Both the position numbers and the translations under genes were made by a program. Positions 1 through 12,031 of a stretch of DNA of 64,000 bases are shown in pieces. Source of the stretch: Atherinomorus stipes (Eukaryota; Chordata; Actinopteri; Atheriniformes; Atherinidae); NCBI GenBank assembly GCA_023101725.1, contig JALJCO010013652.1:601029-665028 (forward strand), read 5' to 3'. The notes under the pieces were generated by a model. That model was not told the DNA's origin. It saw nothing but the letters and a program-made list of their open reading frames with translations, and searched no databases. The stretch's first letter is position 1; every line of letters starts with the position of its first letter.

Positions 1-68
1 CAACTGGATATCAACACAATGCCCATATTGAATGCTGTTTTAGCAAACAAATGCAAGAGGACATTATC

Positions 69-88
69 GGGGGGGGGGGGGGGGGGGG
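69..88. repeat. Poly-G run
   Basis: An uninterrupted run of 20 G. It is the first of many long G runs in the window (see 6.9 kb, 9.8 kb, 23 kb), which makes a technical origin worth considering. Confidence 0.9.
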
Positions 89-222
89 TTCAAAGTTCAA
101 TAGTGCTGCTTTATAGATGATAAGCATCCAAAGCTTAATTAATGAAGCAGGTATTAAGGATCCTGTTGAAACAAATAAACTTAAAGTGCTGATGACATGA
201 TTTTGACATTTTTCACCATGTT

Positions 223-560
223 TTATGGACCAAAACGTTCCTCATGATAATCTAAGGCTACATTCACACTGCAGGTCTGCGACCTGAATCCGATCTTTTC
301 GCTCAAATGTGACCCATATCCAATCTGCTTCTGACCGTGTGAACAGCCTAAGTCACACTGAATCTGACATTTTTGGATCGGATTCAGGCCACTTTCAAAT
401 GTGGTATTGAATCGGATACATATCCGATCTGCATCAAAGCGACTGCAGTCTGTACGAACATGTCGCATTCCATCCGAGCTCTTCTGTGAGACCGAGGGGG
501 ACGGGCTTAATTCTGCACCAGATGAGACAGACACTGAAGTAAACAATGAACTAAACAGTT
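223..560. repeat. Possible MITE-like fragment with internal inverted motifs
   Basis: This stretch opens with a 'ggctacattcacactgcagg' type motif that resembles ends of abundant fish DNA elements, and it contains inverted copies of an 'aatccgatc' motif (near 286-295 and 376-385). No second terminal repeat or target-site duplication was found, so the boundaries and class are uncertain. The open frame across it on the minus strand has no recognisable protein features and is probably not a gene. Confidence 0.3.
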
Positions 561-3500
561 AAATCATATTTTTGGCTCTGATTGAAACCTGGAAACTGAT
601 GAAAGCTATCCTACAAAGCTTTCATGTGGTCCAGGCAGCCCAGTGAGTTAACGTGAGTGAGAGGGTGTGCATGCGCGGCGGAGGTGCGCCGCTGTGGACG
701 AGGCCAGAAGAGAAAAGATGTGTGAGAAATGCATCCAGCAGAGAAAGAGAAGCTGACTGCAGAAGGTAGAGAGAAGAACAGCAGCATTAAAATAAAGCCG
801 CTTCGTCATAACTTTTTTAGAAAACATCGCTGCATTTCAGCACTTCTGACCAGACTGTGGCGCTGTTAGCAGAAACCGGACGTGACGTTGCGAGTAGGAG
901 CTCTACACTGCTGTCATATATTTTAATGGGTTTATTCTAGTTTTTAAGTTACTTTTCAGTTTTACAGATGGACAGTAATGGCTCAGCCTTCTGTTGTATT
1001 GGCAGTTAATGTTTAAAAGCTCATTTCCTACAGATCATAAATACATTAGAAAAGGATAAAATAGGTGCTCTTACCGATGTTTAGCTGTAGGAGCCTCCTG
1101 CAGTCTCTGCCAGTAAAATTCCCGTCTGCAGACACCATTTAGTGGCCGTGATGAGACTTTAACACATGGTGCTGCAGTCACTTCTGCCGATTATTCTTCA
1201 TTCATCAGTGTTTGCTTCACAAAGCTGTGATGTCCAGCTGTGAGCATAGACAGATGCACCTCGGGTCTTCACAGGACTTCTCAGACATCTCAAGACTTTT
1301 CTGACTGATTCCAAAGATGCATCCTTCCCTCCATCCTCATCTTTATTAACGGAAACTATTTAAAACTCGACTGGATCCATGTAAGTTATTATCTTCTTGT
1401 CTTTAAACCTAGTTATTTAGTGCAAGTTAGCATGCTAGCGGCTAGCGTTTGCCGTGAGCTAATAGCTGTGCTGCCTCTCCACACTTACTCCTGACTCTGC
1501 CTTGTACCATGCTGGTCTTGGTGCGCTCGGTGCTGGTCTAAGCAGCTCTTTAATAGTTGTGGGTCCACTTGGTTCTGGTCTGGGTTGCTCCTTACAGTTC
1601 TCAGTCCGCTCTGTGGGAGGTACTTGCATGCTGGAACTGAACCAGTGGACCATGAGTGGGGTGTGAGAAGGTCTTGGAGCTGACTTACAGTTCTAAGTCC
1701 GGTTCTAACCTGTTGTCCCCATCTTTGTCTGCATCATCACACTCTTCTGAACTGATTAATGATCCACCACACAAACCAGTTCCAGTCTAGCTGTTCTGGA
1801 GCAATCTTTTATGATTTCCACTGTTTTGATTTTAGATGTAAATCAATGAGCCGACCGTAACTGTCTCATCTGGCGGCTAACGAGTTTTGGCTTTTTAACA
1901 TCAGATATTAACGTGAATATCAGTCTGATTGACTTCTAACTGCACAGAGCTACTTATTTTGTTTTGTTGTATTGTTCTATTGCTAAATTACTTGACGTTA
2001 AGATCGTGTTATCAGCACTGATGGTCCTCGCCATCCCATTTCCCCTCATGAATAGCAGCACAAATGTTGGAAAAACAAAGCCACATTATTCTGTGGAAGT
2101 GTGCTGATAAAAAGAACTAACCAGTGAACATGCTGAGGCTGATATTGTAAACTCCACTTGTAACTAAAAGAGTAACCATGGTGACTTAGGTCCCATGTAA
2201 AGGTTTCTATCACATCATGCTTTTCCATTCAAAACACCCAGAATCTGCTTATTAAACCTTCATAGCTTTCTACTCAAACATAGTGCTTATATAAAGTTTG
2301 ATGCAAGTTTGGATGCTTCTGCATCCAAAATTTTAAAATCAAACTAACAGAAAAGTCATTTACATGAAGTCTAGACTTTCCTTAGAGATAAGGTCATTTC
2401 CATGTGAAGTGTAGATAACTTTTTGCAAATCATGCCTCAAGCATTAGTATGCACTGGATGTCAGTTTTTTCCAAATGAAGCATCTGGCATTTATATGTTT
2501 TCTGAATCTATTTCAGATGCTTTCATAAAGTCTCATTTCTTTGACTGGACTGGACTTGAAGTATTCATAAAGAATAACAACACAGACGCCATAAAACTCT
2601 TTTTCCATCAAACAGCTTCATCCCTGCCAATGAATTATTGCTCATTGCCTTTGTACGATATTCTTCTAATCATTTATCTTTCTTATTTTCTCTGATTCAT
2701 GTTGTGAATTTCTGATTTATTCATTTACTTCACTGCCCTGCTGATTTCTGTGTTCATCCCAGGTCTCAGCGTTAACACAAAGGCTATTCATTCTGGAAAT
2801 GTATGAACAGAAAATTCTGTGACTGTCTTCCTTTACAAAGCCATCTGCTGTGTCACGTTCCCCAATAAATTATTCATCATTATCATTGTTAATGGTGTAT
2901 TACATGACCTGAACCCAGAGAGCTTTGCCAGAATGCAACTCTTCATCCTCACACTGAGTGTTAGTTGTACAGAGGTCCAGCAACAGATGAGTTTCTATTT
3001 ACGGTCAGGCTTTGAAATCTAACACTTGGACTATATTTGCAGCTTATGAATAAAAACCGACTAACTGAAGCCACTGGGATTGATTGGAATTACTTCTCTA
3101 GTGTTTTCCCCATTATTACCTTATTAATAACTTGTGTTACGGGAAATGTCAGATTGGTGTCCCTTATTCTCCCTGTCACCTCTTCTAATGAGCAAGTAAA
3201 GGGGGGTTTAAATCGACATGAAAGCTCCTGTTGAGAGGGTTTTCATGGAAACTCTGGAGGGTGCTTATTAAGACACTGTGTTCCAGGCAGTGTGTAGTTG
3301 TGTTTTTCAAAGCTAAGATGCACAACTTTTTTTTTTTTAAACTTATTTTTATTTTTATTGAAGTACTTTCTGGTAAACAGCTGTTTATGTGTCAAATTCT
3401 TCAGAGCTTTTTCTGAGAATCCTGCACAGAAGCAGTTTTTAATTATTTCAGAACATGAGTTTGTTGACTCACAGTCGGCTTCTCTGCAACCGTGATTACT

Positions 3501-3760
3501 CTTTTAAAATGTCCCAGACGATTGTTCATTTCCATCTCAGATCATTGTTTCATTTACTTCTCTATTTAGTGACTTTAACATGAAAGCTGTTGTATTAAGT
3601 TCACAGCTTTGCAAAATTACCTTTTGTTTTTTTTATTTATTTATTGTGGATCCTCTGTAGAAGACAGTTTGTTTAATGGCTTCAGTTTTAAGGTGAAATT
3701 ACCAACACTTGCATGACTTGTAAGATGGGTGTGTTTACTTGAACTAAATTCTAAGTTCCT
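561..3760. other. No gene recognised
   Basis: I read both strands of this 3.2-kb stretch and found no exon with family similarity or a supported splice pattern. It is ordinary mixed-composition DNA with short A/T runs. Open frames here are under 100 codons and look random. Confidence 0.6.
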
Positions 3761-3768
3761 ATAAATGA

Positions 3769-3982
3769 CAGAGGTGTCAAAAATAGAAGTAAAAGTAGTT
3801 TTCAAGTACAAACCCTGTCATGTTTTTGGATCTGCCAGTACATTTAAGAACAGCTGTTTTCACTAACCAGCTCACCTACCTGGGAGAGGAGCTAATTAAA
3901 CCCAGCTGGTTCAGTGATTGGTTGGAAAAACTGCCAGACAGGGTTTCTACTATCTACTTCTACCCAGTTTTTGACACCTCTG
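3769..3982. mobile_element. hAT-type MITE with 8-bp target-site duplication
   Basis: The element starts CAGAGGTGTCAAA and ends TTTTGACACCTCTG, and the inverted repeat extends imperfectly for about 30 bp (AGAAGTA...TACTTCT). It is flanked by an exact 8-bp direct repeat ATAAATGA at 3761-3768 and 3983-3990. An 8-bp duplication plus CAG...CTG termini is the hAT superfamily signature. At 214 bp it has no coding capacity. The intact duplication implies an insertion that has not been rearranged. Confidence 0.85.
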
Positions 3983-4091
3983 ATAAATGATAATTGGTGA
4001 CTTTGCTGAAGTTTCTGATAAATAAAAGTTGTGAATATAGAAGTCTGTCTTTAACATGAAACCAGTTTAACTGTCTGTGCAAGGATTTGAC

Positions 4092-4315
4092 CAGGGGTGC
4101 CCAAGTCCAGTCCTCGAGAGCTATTATCCTGCACATTTTGGTTGCACCCCTTCTCCAACACACCTAAACCAAATGAATGGCTCGTTACCAGGCTTCTGCA
4201 GAGCTGAATGACATGTGCATGAGGGAATTGACCATTTGATTCAGATGTGTTGGAGAGGGTATGTTCCACAAATTGCAGGATACTAGCTCTCGAGGACTGG
4301 ACTTTGGCACCCCTA
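4092..4315. mobile_element. hAT-type MITE, second family
   Basis: Terminal inverted repeats of about 32 bp: the left end reads CAGGGGTGCCCAAGTCCAG and the right end is its near-perfect reverse complement, both including CTCTCGAGGACTGG. I could not find a convincing 8-bp duplication in the flanks, so one end may be eroded. A fragment of the same family lies at 7747-7816. Confidence 0.75.
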
Positions 4316-4931
4316 GATGCAGGATGGATGCCAGTTATCCGTCGATAGGGGTCGTATCACTGAGAAAATTGCGAAAAGTTGTGTTGTGAGTCTTTAAAGG
4401 TAGAATCTGGGTTTTTCCCCATTTCTGTTTGTAAACACAATTCAAACTGAGTGCACCTCCCCTCGGGCTAATGGAGAGCATCGCTCTTCAGTCCAAGCCT
4501 CTCCTTCAAACCTTGGAAGCCAATCCAATATTGACCCTGGTTTTCGAGTGTGCACCGTCTAAAGCTCTTTTTGCCGCAGAGTATGTCCTTTTCTTCTTCC
4601 TTTTTTTTTTTTTTTGAGGATTTGAGTGAATCTGGTGTCTGCTCCAGTCGATGAGTTTATCCCCACAGAACACCATGCCCTTAGCTTCTGTCATTAGCTA
4701 GAGTTGAAAATGCAAATCTCCACCCAGAGACATCCTGAATACACCAAAAACAAAGGGAAAAAAATTAAATACAATCAGGGGGAGAGAGAGTTGCAAACAA
4801 AGTCAGCGCCATACCAGAGTAGAGATCCAAAGGTGCGGATTGAGACGGATTTCACTTGCACAAGTCTAGCGTTTATTTTTAGGGGGAAAACTCTGGATTC
4901 TACCTTTTAATGAGACAAAGCAGCTAAATAT

Positions 4932-5346
4932 TAGGGGTGTGTAAAAATATTAATTAATCGATGCATCGCTATACTTCCCTATGCCATTCAGTATCGAATC
5001 GACAATTCCCTGAATCAACTCACCTCCTGACCAATATGGGGAGCTGCGCATGTTATTTACATTGCATGGGAGAAGGCTTTGTTAGATCATACAACACCAA
5101 AATGGCAACTATTTGTTTTTTATTTTCAGATGTTTTAGTACCCCAAAATATGAGGTGACATACTACATATGTTCACATGGGCATGAAAATAAATATTTAA
5201 AAGTCTACAACAGAGTTTCTACTACCTACTGAATCGATATCGAAGCAATTAAATCAATAATGAATTGAATCTATATCGAATCGAATCGCAACTCAAAGAA
5301 TTAAAATCGAATTGACTCATTGGGCTCTCGACAATACCCAGCCCTC
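4932..5346. mobile_element. hAT-type MITE with 8-bp target-site duplication, third family
   Basis: The left end begins TAGGGGTGTG and the right end finishes CCCAGCCCTC, a degenerate form of the TAGGGCTGGG termini common in hAT elements. The 8-bp direct repeat CTAAATAT lies at 4924-4931 and 5347-5354. The interior is rich in TCGAT/ATCGA motifs and has no coding region. Confidence 0.75.
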
Positions 5347-5354
5347 CTAAATAT

Positions 5355-6900
5355 ACAAAAATAAATATACAAAAACCAGACTCTTAACTTCCTTTTTCTC
5401 AAGGGAGGGTTAAATGCAAGCAGAAGACACTGGATTAGTTGGAGACACTTACAATCTGGTTGTGTGTGTTTCTCCGAAGTGCAGCTTATAATAAAACTTG
5501 ATTCAAAAGATCTCTCTCTCTGACTTCTGATATAAATTTCCACCTCACACAGCCTTTCAAATCAACAGTCAGAGTGCATCATACAATAGTAGCTTGATTT
5601 TGTATCAGGTATTGCACATGACTGACGTTTATTACGACAGTATCTTTCACCCCGGTGTTGATATGTGCTTGCTGTCCTCAAGCTGAGCTGAAGAGAGCCA
5701 AGAAAAGATGATGAGGTGTTGTATCTACATCAGGGACAGTGATGATAATACGAAGCCCAGATGTCGTGAGTGTGATTAACACAACAAAGACTCTAATTGA
5801 GGGAGCAATGTTGAATGCATCCTTCAAAAAAACTGCAATACCCACATCATCTACCATTCATGCAAACAACGTATGACATATTCATAACAAAAGACATAAA
5901 TATGGGCATCAACCCTTTGAAAATACTGTTTTTTGGTCAGACATTAAATGTGAGCCGGCGCTGCAAGAACTCAAGAGGAAAGAAATGAAGTGTTTGGTGT
6001 TGATAATTGTTTGCATTTGTTGGTTCCACCCAAAGTGTCACAGAAACAAAGGCTGAAGAAACCGGTTGGAACAGGCGCTGATCATTTCCTGGTTGTTTTG
6101 CAGGTACAATCTCCACCCTGCTCACATGTTGTCTTTGAGTTGCTGAAAAAAGATTAAGTTGAGGCAGCCATCATGACCAAACACGAACCTGTTTGTTGAT
6201 GATGGGAGTTCCTTATAGGTCAGATAATCTGCATCAACAGTGTTTGTTTACTTAGTGTTCAACATTTACTTTTGTCTTTCATGCAACACGATAAATGTAG
6301 GTGAACCATTTAACTGAGTAAACTAGATCCACTTCAGTATGAGGTAAAGTATTGGGTGACCCCCTGATCAAATGATACTTGTGCAGTGTTAGTCCTTTCA
6401 CACAAAAAGCAACCAGCTGTGAACTTTTATCTGATTATTAGTGTATTTTTCCCACTGAAATAATGGTGTATTCCTTACACGTTTTCATTCACTATTGGCC
6501 TAAATGGATGTGTACGTACATAAGTTTGGCCATATAAGACAGAAAATGTCAGCTTTCAGTCAAATAAAACGATTAAAAAGCTGATGTGTGCAGCAGTTTT
6601 TTTTTTTTTGTTTTTTTTTTTTTACCATGAACTGTAAATTATTCTTAATATCAGCTGAATGCATCGTTATTACTGGAAAATCTATAGCTTTAAACTTCTG
6701 TTTAAAAGTTTAAAATTAAGATGAAAATGGCCCCAGAAAGGCATGGTATCGCAGATGAATATTAGCTGATCTAAAAACTCTTGTTATGGATGTTCATGTA
6801 TGGTCCTTTCACTATTTTTTCGTCTTAAATGAGACAGACTACACAAAAATCAGGAAATAATTATATGCACACTAACACTTTTGCATGTGAAGATACAGCA
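5355..6900. other. No gene recognised
   Basis: Anonymous DNA on both strands. It includes a T-rich run interrupted by one G at about 6597-6623. No exon or transposon terminus was identified. Confidence 0.55.
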
Positions 6901-6930
6901 GAAGTTTGGTATCATCAGAGTGTGCAACCG

Positions 6931-7096
6931 GGGGGGGGGGGCGGGGGGGGGGTTTGGGGGGGGGCGGGGGGGGGGGGGGGGGGGGGGGGCGGGGGGACTT
7001 TTTTTCGGGGGGCCTCCCTCTGGGGGGTGTTCGGGGGGGGGCCCCCGGGGAAAAAAAAAAAGGCGGGGGTAGAAAAACAAAGGAAAAAAAAAAGGG

Positions 7097-7130
<34 letters not shown>

Positions 7131-7372
7131 GGGGCGGCAATCCGTGGGTCGTAGGGGGGGGGGGCCGGAGCCTCTACACTTCACAACAGATATCGCATCA
7201 AACAGGGCGAACCGAAACCAAGAAATAGAAAAAAATAGGGGGGGCGGGCAGGAGGGAGAAGAAAATATCCCCCCCGAACCCCGGGGGCGCGGGTGAAAAC
7301 AAAAAGATGGGAAGCCGCCCAAAAGAAAGAGAAATATCAAAATGGAAAACTCACCGCGGGCGGGGGGGGGGG
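6931..7372. repeat. G-rich low-complexity block
   Basis: Long G runs broken by single other bases, with islands of A-rich and mixed sequence. Open frames through it encode only poly-Gly, poly-Pro or similar and should not be taken as genes. The base composition changes abruptly at both sides, and a long A-rich block follows directly, so it may be a low-quality assembly patch. Confidence 0.85.
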
Positions 7373-7378
7373 GGTGAG

Positions 7379-7746
<368 letters not shown>

Positions 7747-7816
7747 TGGGATGTTCAAGGGATGCAACCAAAATGTGCAGGATAGTGACTCTCGAGGACT
7801 GAACTTGGAGACCTCT
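7747..7816. mobile_element. Fragment of the 4.1-kb hAT MITE family
   Basis: The stretch contains GCAACCAAAATGTGCAGGAT and CTCTCGAGGACTG, matching the reverse complement of the left part of the MITE at 4092-4315 and ending CCTCTGG. Its other half is missing; the poly-A block takes its place. Confidence 0.6.
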
Positions 7817-7822
7817 GGTTCT

Positions 7823-8940
7823 GTTTCAAAGATACACATGCACATCACATATTTTTCCTGTGACCAGCCCGTCTTGCATGCTAGGAGACACTCTTATGTC
7901 TGTCAGCACAGCAGAGGTACGACTGCCAGGGAGCCATATGTTGCTGCAGTTTCATCATCTGCACACTGCACTCACACACCTTTACCTCAGGACTGACATG
8001 TTAAAACACTAAATATGTGCCATCATGAAAACTTTCCAAAGTTTTGAAACTCTGCCTGTCAGATGTTACAAAAGTAAAGCTGTGTTTTATTGTTAGATGA
8101 GCCTTTAAACCCATTCATCCGTTCATCAAACTGAACTTCCTCATGCTCAACCTTTACTACAAACACCCACACCCAGCACAATGGGAGAGAGAAACATGAG
8201 GCAGCTTAGTCAATGACTAACAGGGATTTCTGCACAGCTTATGGATCAAAATAATTATTGCAATCTAAAAAAAAAAAAACAGTCAAACCAGTTTTTTAGA
8301 CACATTCTTCTTGCAGTCCCATGTGAGCATAAAACAAATAATAATAATAATAATAAAAAGAACAGTCTTTCAGTTCTTACACAATCCACCTAAGTACATA
8401 TTGTCCTGTGTTCATCATTTTTTGGGGTCTTTTATGCTCCCAGTTTGCTGTTCAATCTCTGCTGTTTAGCACAACTCTGATCTAAAGATTGTGAGGCCCC
8501 CTGAAGTGTCTGAAGATCTTACTTTTATTTAGGGGGAAGCTCCTTTCAGACTGCACAACGTGACAAGAGAAAAGAAAATCTCTCCTCCAGTCAGTGCTCC
8601 TTAAGTGTACATGTCATGGTAACTTCACAAGAAGTGGGGAAAGTGTTTTTTTCCTTTAATGCATTGCTGCTTGAGCCTCTTGCAGCTTGATAATAATCGC
8701 ACGGTGAACAGAGATTAAGAGGCAGTGTACTTTATTGATCTGACTTTCAGAGCCCCGGAGACTCGCTTCTAGCCATCTGATTCTCCGTTTGCTTCTATTC
8801 CTGTTCATGAAGTAAACATGACATTGATATTCTCAACCTACTTTGAGAATAGTTTTTGTGTAATTTTTCTTTTATAGTTACATATTCATGAAAAAAGCTA
8901 TTAATTTGAAATCCATACATGTTTAGTTTATTTTGGTTTT
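7823..8940. other. No gene recognised
   Basis: Anonymous DNA. It has a short ATA trinucleotide run near 8337-8355 and an A run near 8267. No exon or element terminus was found. Confidence 0.55.
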
Positions 8941-8943
8941 GCA

Positions 8944-9036
8944 TAGGGCTGGGCGATATTGCCTTTAAGTAATATCCCGATATTTTTATGGCATGTCACG
9001 ATACACGATATATATATATATATATATATATATATT
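8944..9036 (+). mobile_element. hAT terminus followed by a (TA)n run
   Basis: A TAGGGCTGGGCGATATTG terminus with the usual CGATAT-rich subterminal part, running into a TA dinucleotide run at about 9008-9036. I could not identify the opposite end, so only one terminus is annotated. Confidence 0.55.
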
Positions 9037-9838
9037 GATATTTTACCTCAGCCTTGAATTAATGCTTTGATGCATATAATCACATCAGTAAGATGATTCT
9101 GTCTAAATTAAACATTACTATTCATACTTCATTAATATTTGCAGATTTTAAACATTCATGCCAAAAGTGTGAAACCATAACTAAACAAATTGATCAAAAC
9201 TGTATTTATTGAACAGTTAAAGCAGTGCAATAAACATCATGTAATTTTAAAACAAAACACTGTGCCTACTTGCTACTACTGTTATACCTTTTGGTAAAAC
9301 AAAGAGATAATTAGTTCATGGTGTGAATTATTTACATTAAAAAAGGGAATAAGTTGAGTGTTACTAAAAGTAAGTTATTTCATGCTAAAACCAGTTAAAA
9401 CGTTTGGTTTTCAGATCTAATTAGTGTGACACATCTTTTTCTCAAAAAGCTCTTTGTTAAACGTGCTAGTTTTGGGTGGGGGCCTCCTTAAAAATTTGTG
9501 GAATGGGAGTTTAGAACAGGGGCAATGGGGAAATGGAGGGGGAATAGGACAGTGAAGAACTGTAGGGGAAGTGGGGAAGAAAAGATTGTAAATGTAGTTT
9601 AAGACTGTAGTGATGTGGTGGTGGGGCAGAAATAGTTTGTGGGGTAGGGGGGGCTGCTGTCAATGAACTCTGTTTTATGTCTTTTAAGGTTCTGTCCAAA
9701 GGCTCCATTCAGCTGGAGAGTTTTAGGTTGAGGGTTACTAGAGCTGATAAGGCAAGGTAAATGGTGGACAAATGGGCTATGCCATGAAGGACATAGCTTA
9801 AGAGAATAAACTTAGATTTAGGAGTAAAGAAGCTGCGC

Positions 9839-10930
<1,092 letters not shown>

Positions 10931-10989
10931 GGGCGTGTCGTGCGTTTTGGTGTGGTGTTGTGGAAAATGTAAATGCAAGAAGTGGCGTG

Positions 10990-12031
10990 GAAGAGATAGA
11001 TAAGGTAATGGTGTTGTTTTGCCTGTTTAATAGTTGGTGAAGTTCTTTACAATCTTGATCACTTTCTTTGTTAGGGGTGCAAAACGATCAACCACTGTCT
11101 TTTGTTGACATAATGCAATTACTGTGCATTCCATTTGTATCATATTTTGACAATAAAAAAACAAGCTGGCAATTATTACACAAATATGCAAAATTATCAC
11201 AATCATATCTTTATGATGGTCCATCAGGACCACTGTACTGTTATACTGCTAAAACTTACTGTTAGATGCTACAGTTGCCTTGTTTACATTGTCATTGCAC
11301 TGTAATATTTGCACTACTTCCCACATTAGGATTGCAATACTGTTCACATTGTCTATCACCCAATTAGTAAATCTTTTAGAATTTAGTTTCGTGCTTAGAT
11401 TTCTAATCTGAGTGGACTCCTATATTTTTCATCTTTAGTTTATTATATTTTATTATATGCACCGTAGGTTTAAGAGGACTGTAATTTCATCTGTGTTGTA
11501 TGTCCAACATGTGGCACATTTGACAATAAAGTTGACTTTGATATTTAGTTTCTGACTTGCTCTTTTTTTGTTGCCTGAAATACATCTTGGGTGAGAAGAC
11601 GAATGAGCCAGATCCAAAACCCTCCCATTTGTATGACTGACCATCCAGGACTGGAAGCAAACTGCCTAAACATCTACACATTGCAACATAAACAACATAT
11701 ACAGGGCTGACTATGGACCAGTCAGGAGAAGGACTGAGGCAGAGTGAGTTATTACATAATCATGGTTTTACCTTTCTTCACAACAGTGAAACCAGTCAGC
11801 TTTGTCAAACATTTTATTGCATTTTCAAATTAAATTCAAAGTAACAGTATGAAAATACAAAAATAAATCTGTGCAAATAAACAAAAGGAGCCCTGTGCGT
11901 AAAATTTACAAAGTGGGCTATTGTCTAAGATGGCAATAAAAATCTGTTCTTCTCCTGCAGACGTCGGTTTCTTGCATACCGCAGCTTTGTTAGCTGGTGC
12001 TGGGGATACCTTGGCCGACACATCAGGGTGG
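10990..12031. other. No gene; possible retroelement 3' tail
   Basis: Anonymous DNA. The part around 11455-11545, ending TGACAATAAAGTTGACTTTG, resembles 3' tails of fish non-LTR elements, but no body or poly-A was found, so this is a weak suggestion. From about 11800 onward the DNA may hold 3'-flanking sequence of the minus-strand gene that ends at 12032. Confidence 0.35.

Noticed and set aside
6829..7340. Several long open frames (Gly-rich or Pro-rich) in the G-rich block
   Set aside because: They translate G or C runs on both strands and all frames; composition alone explains them.
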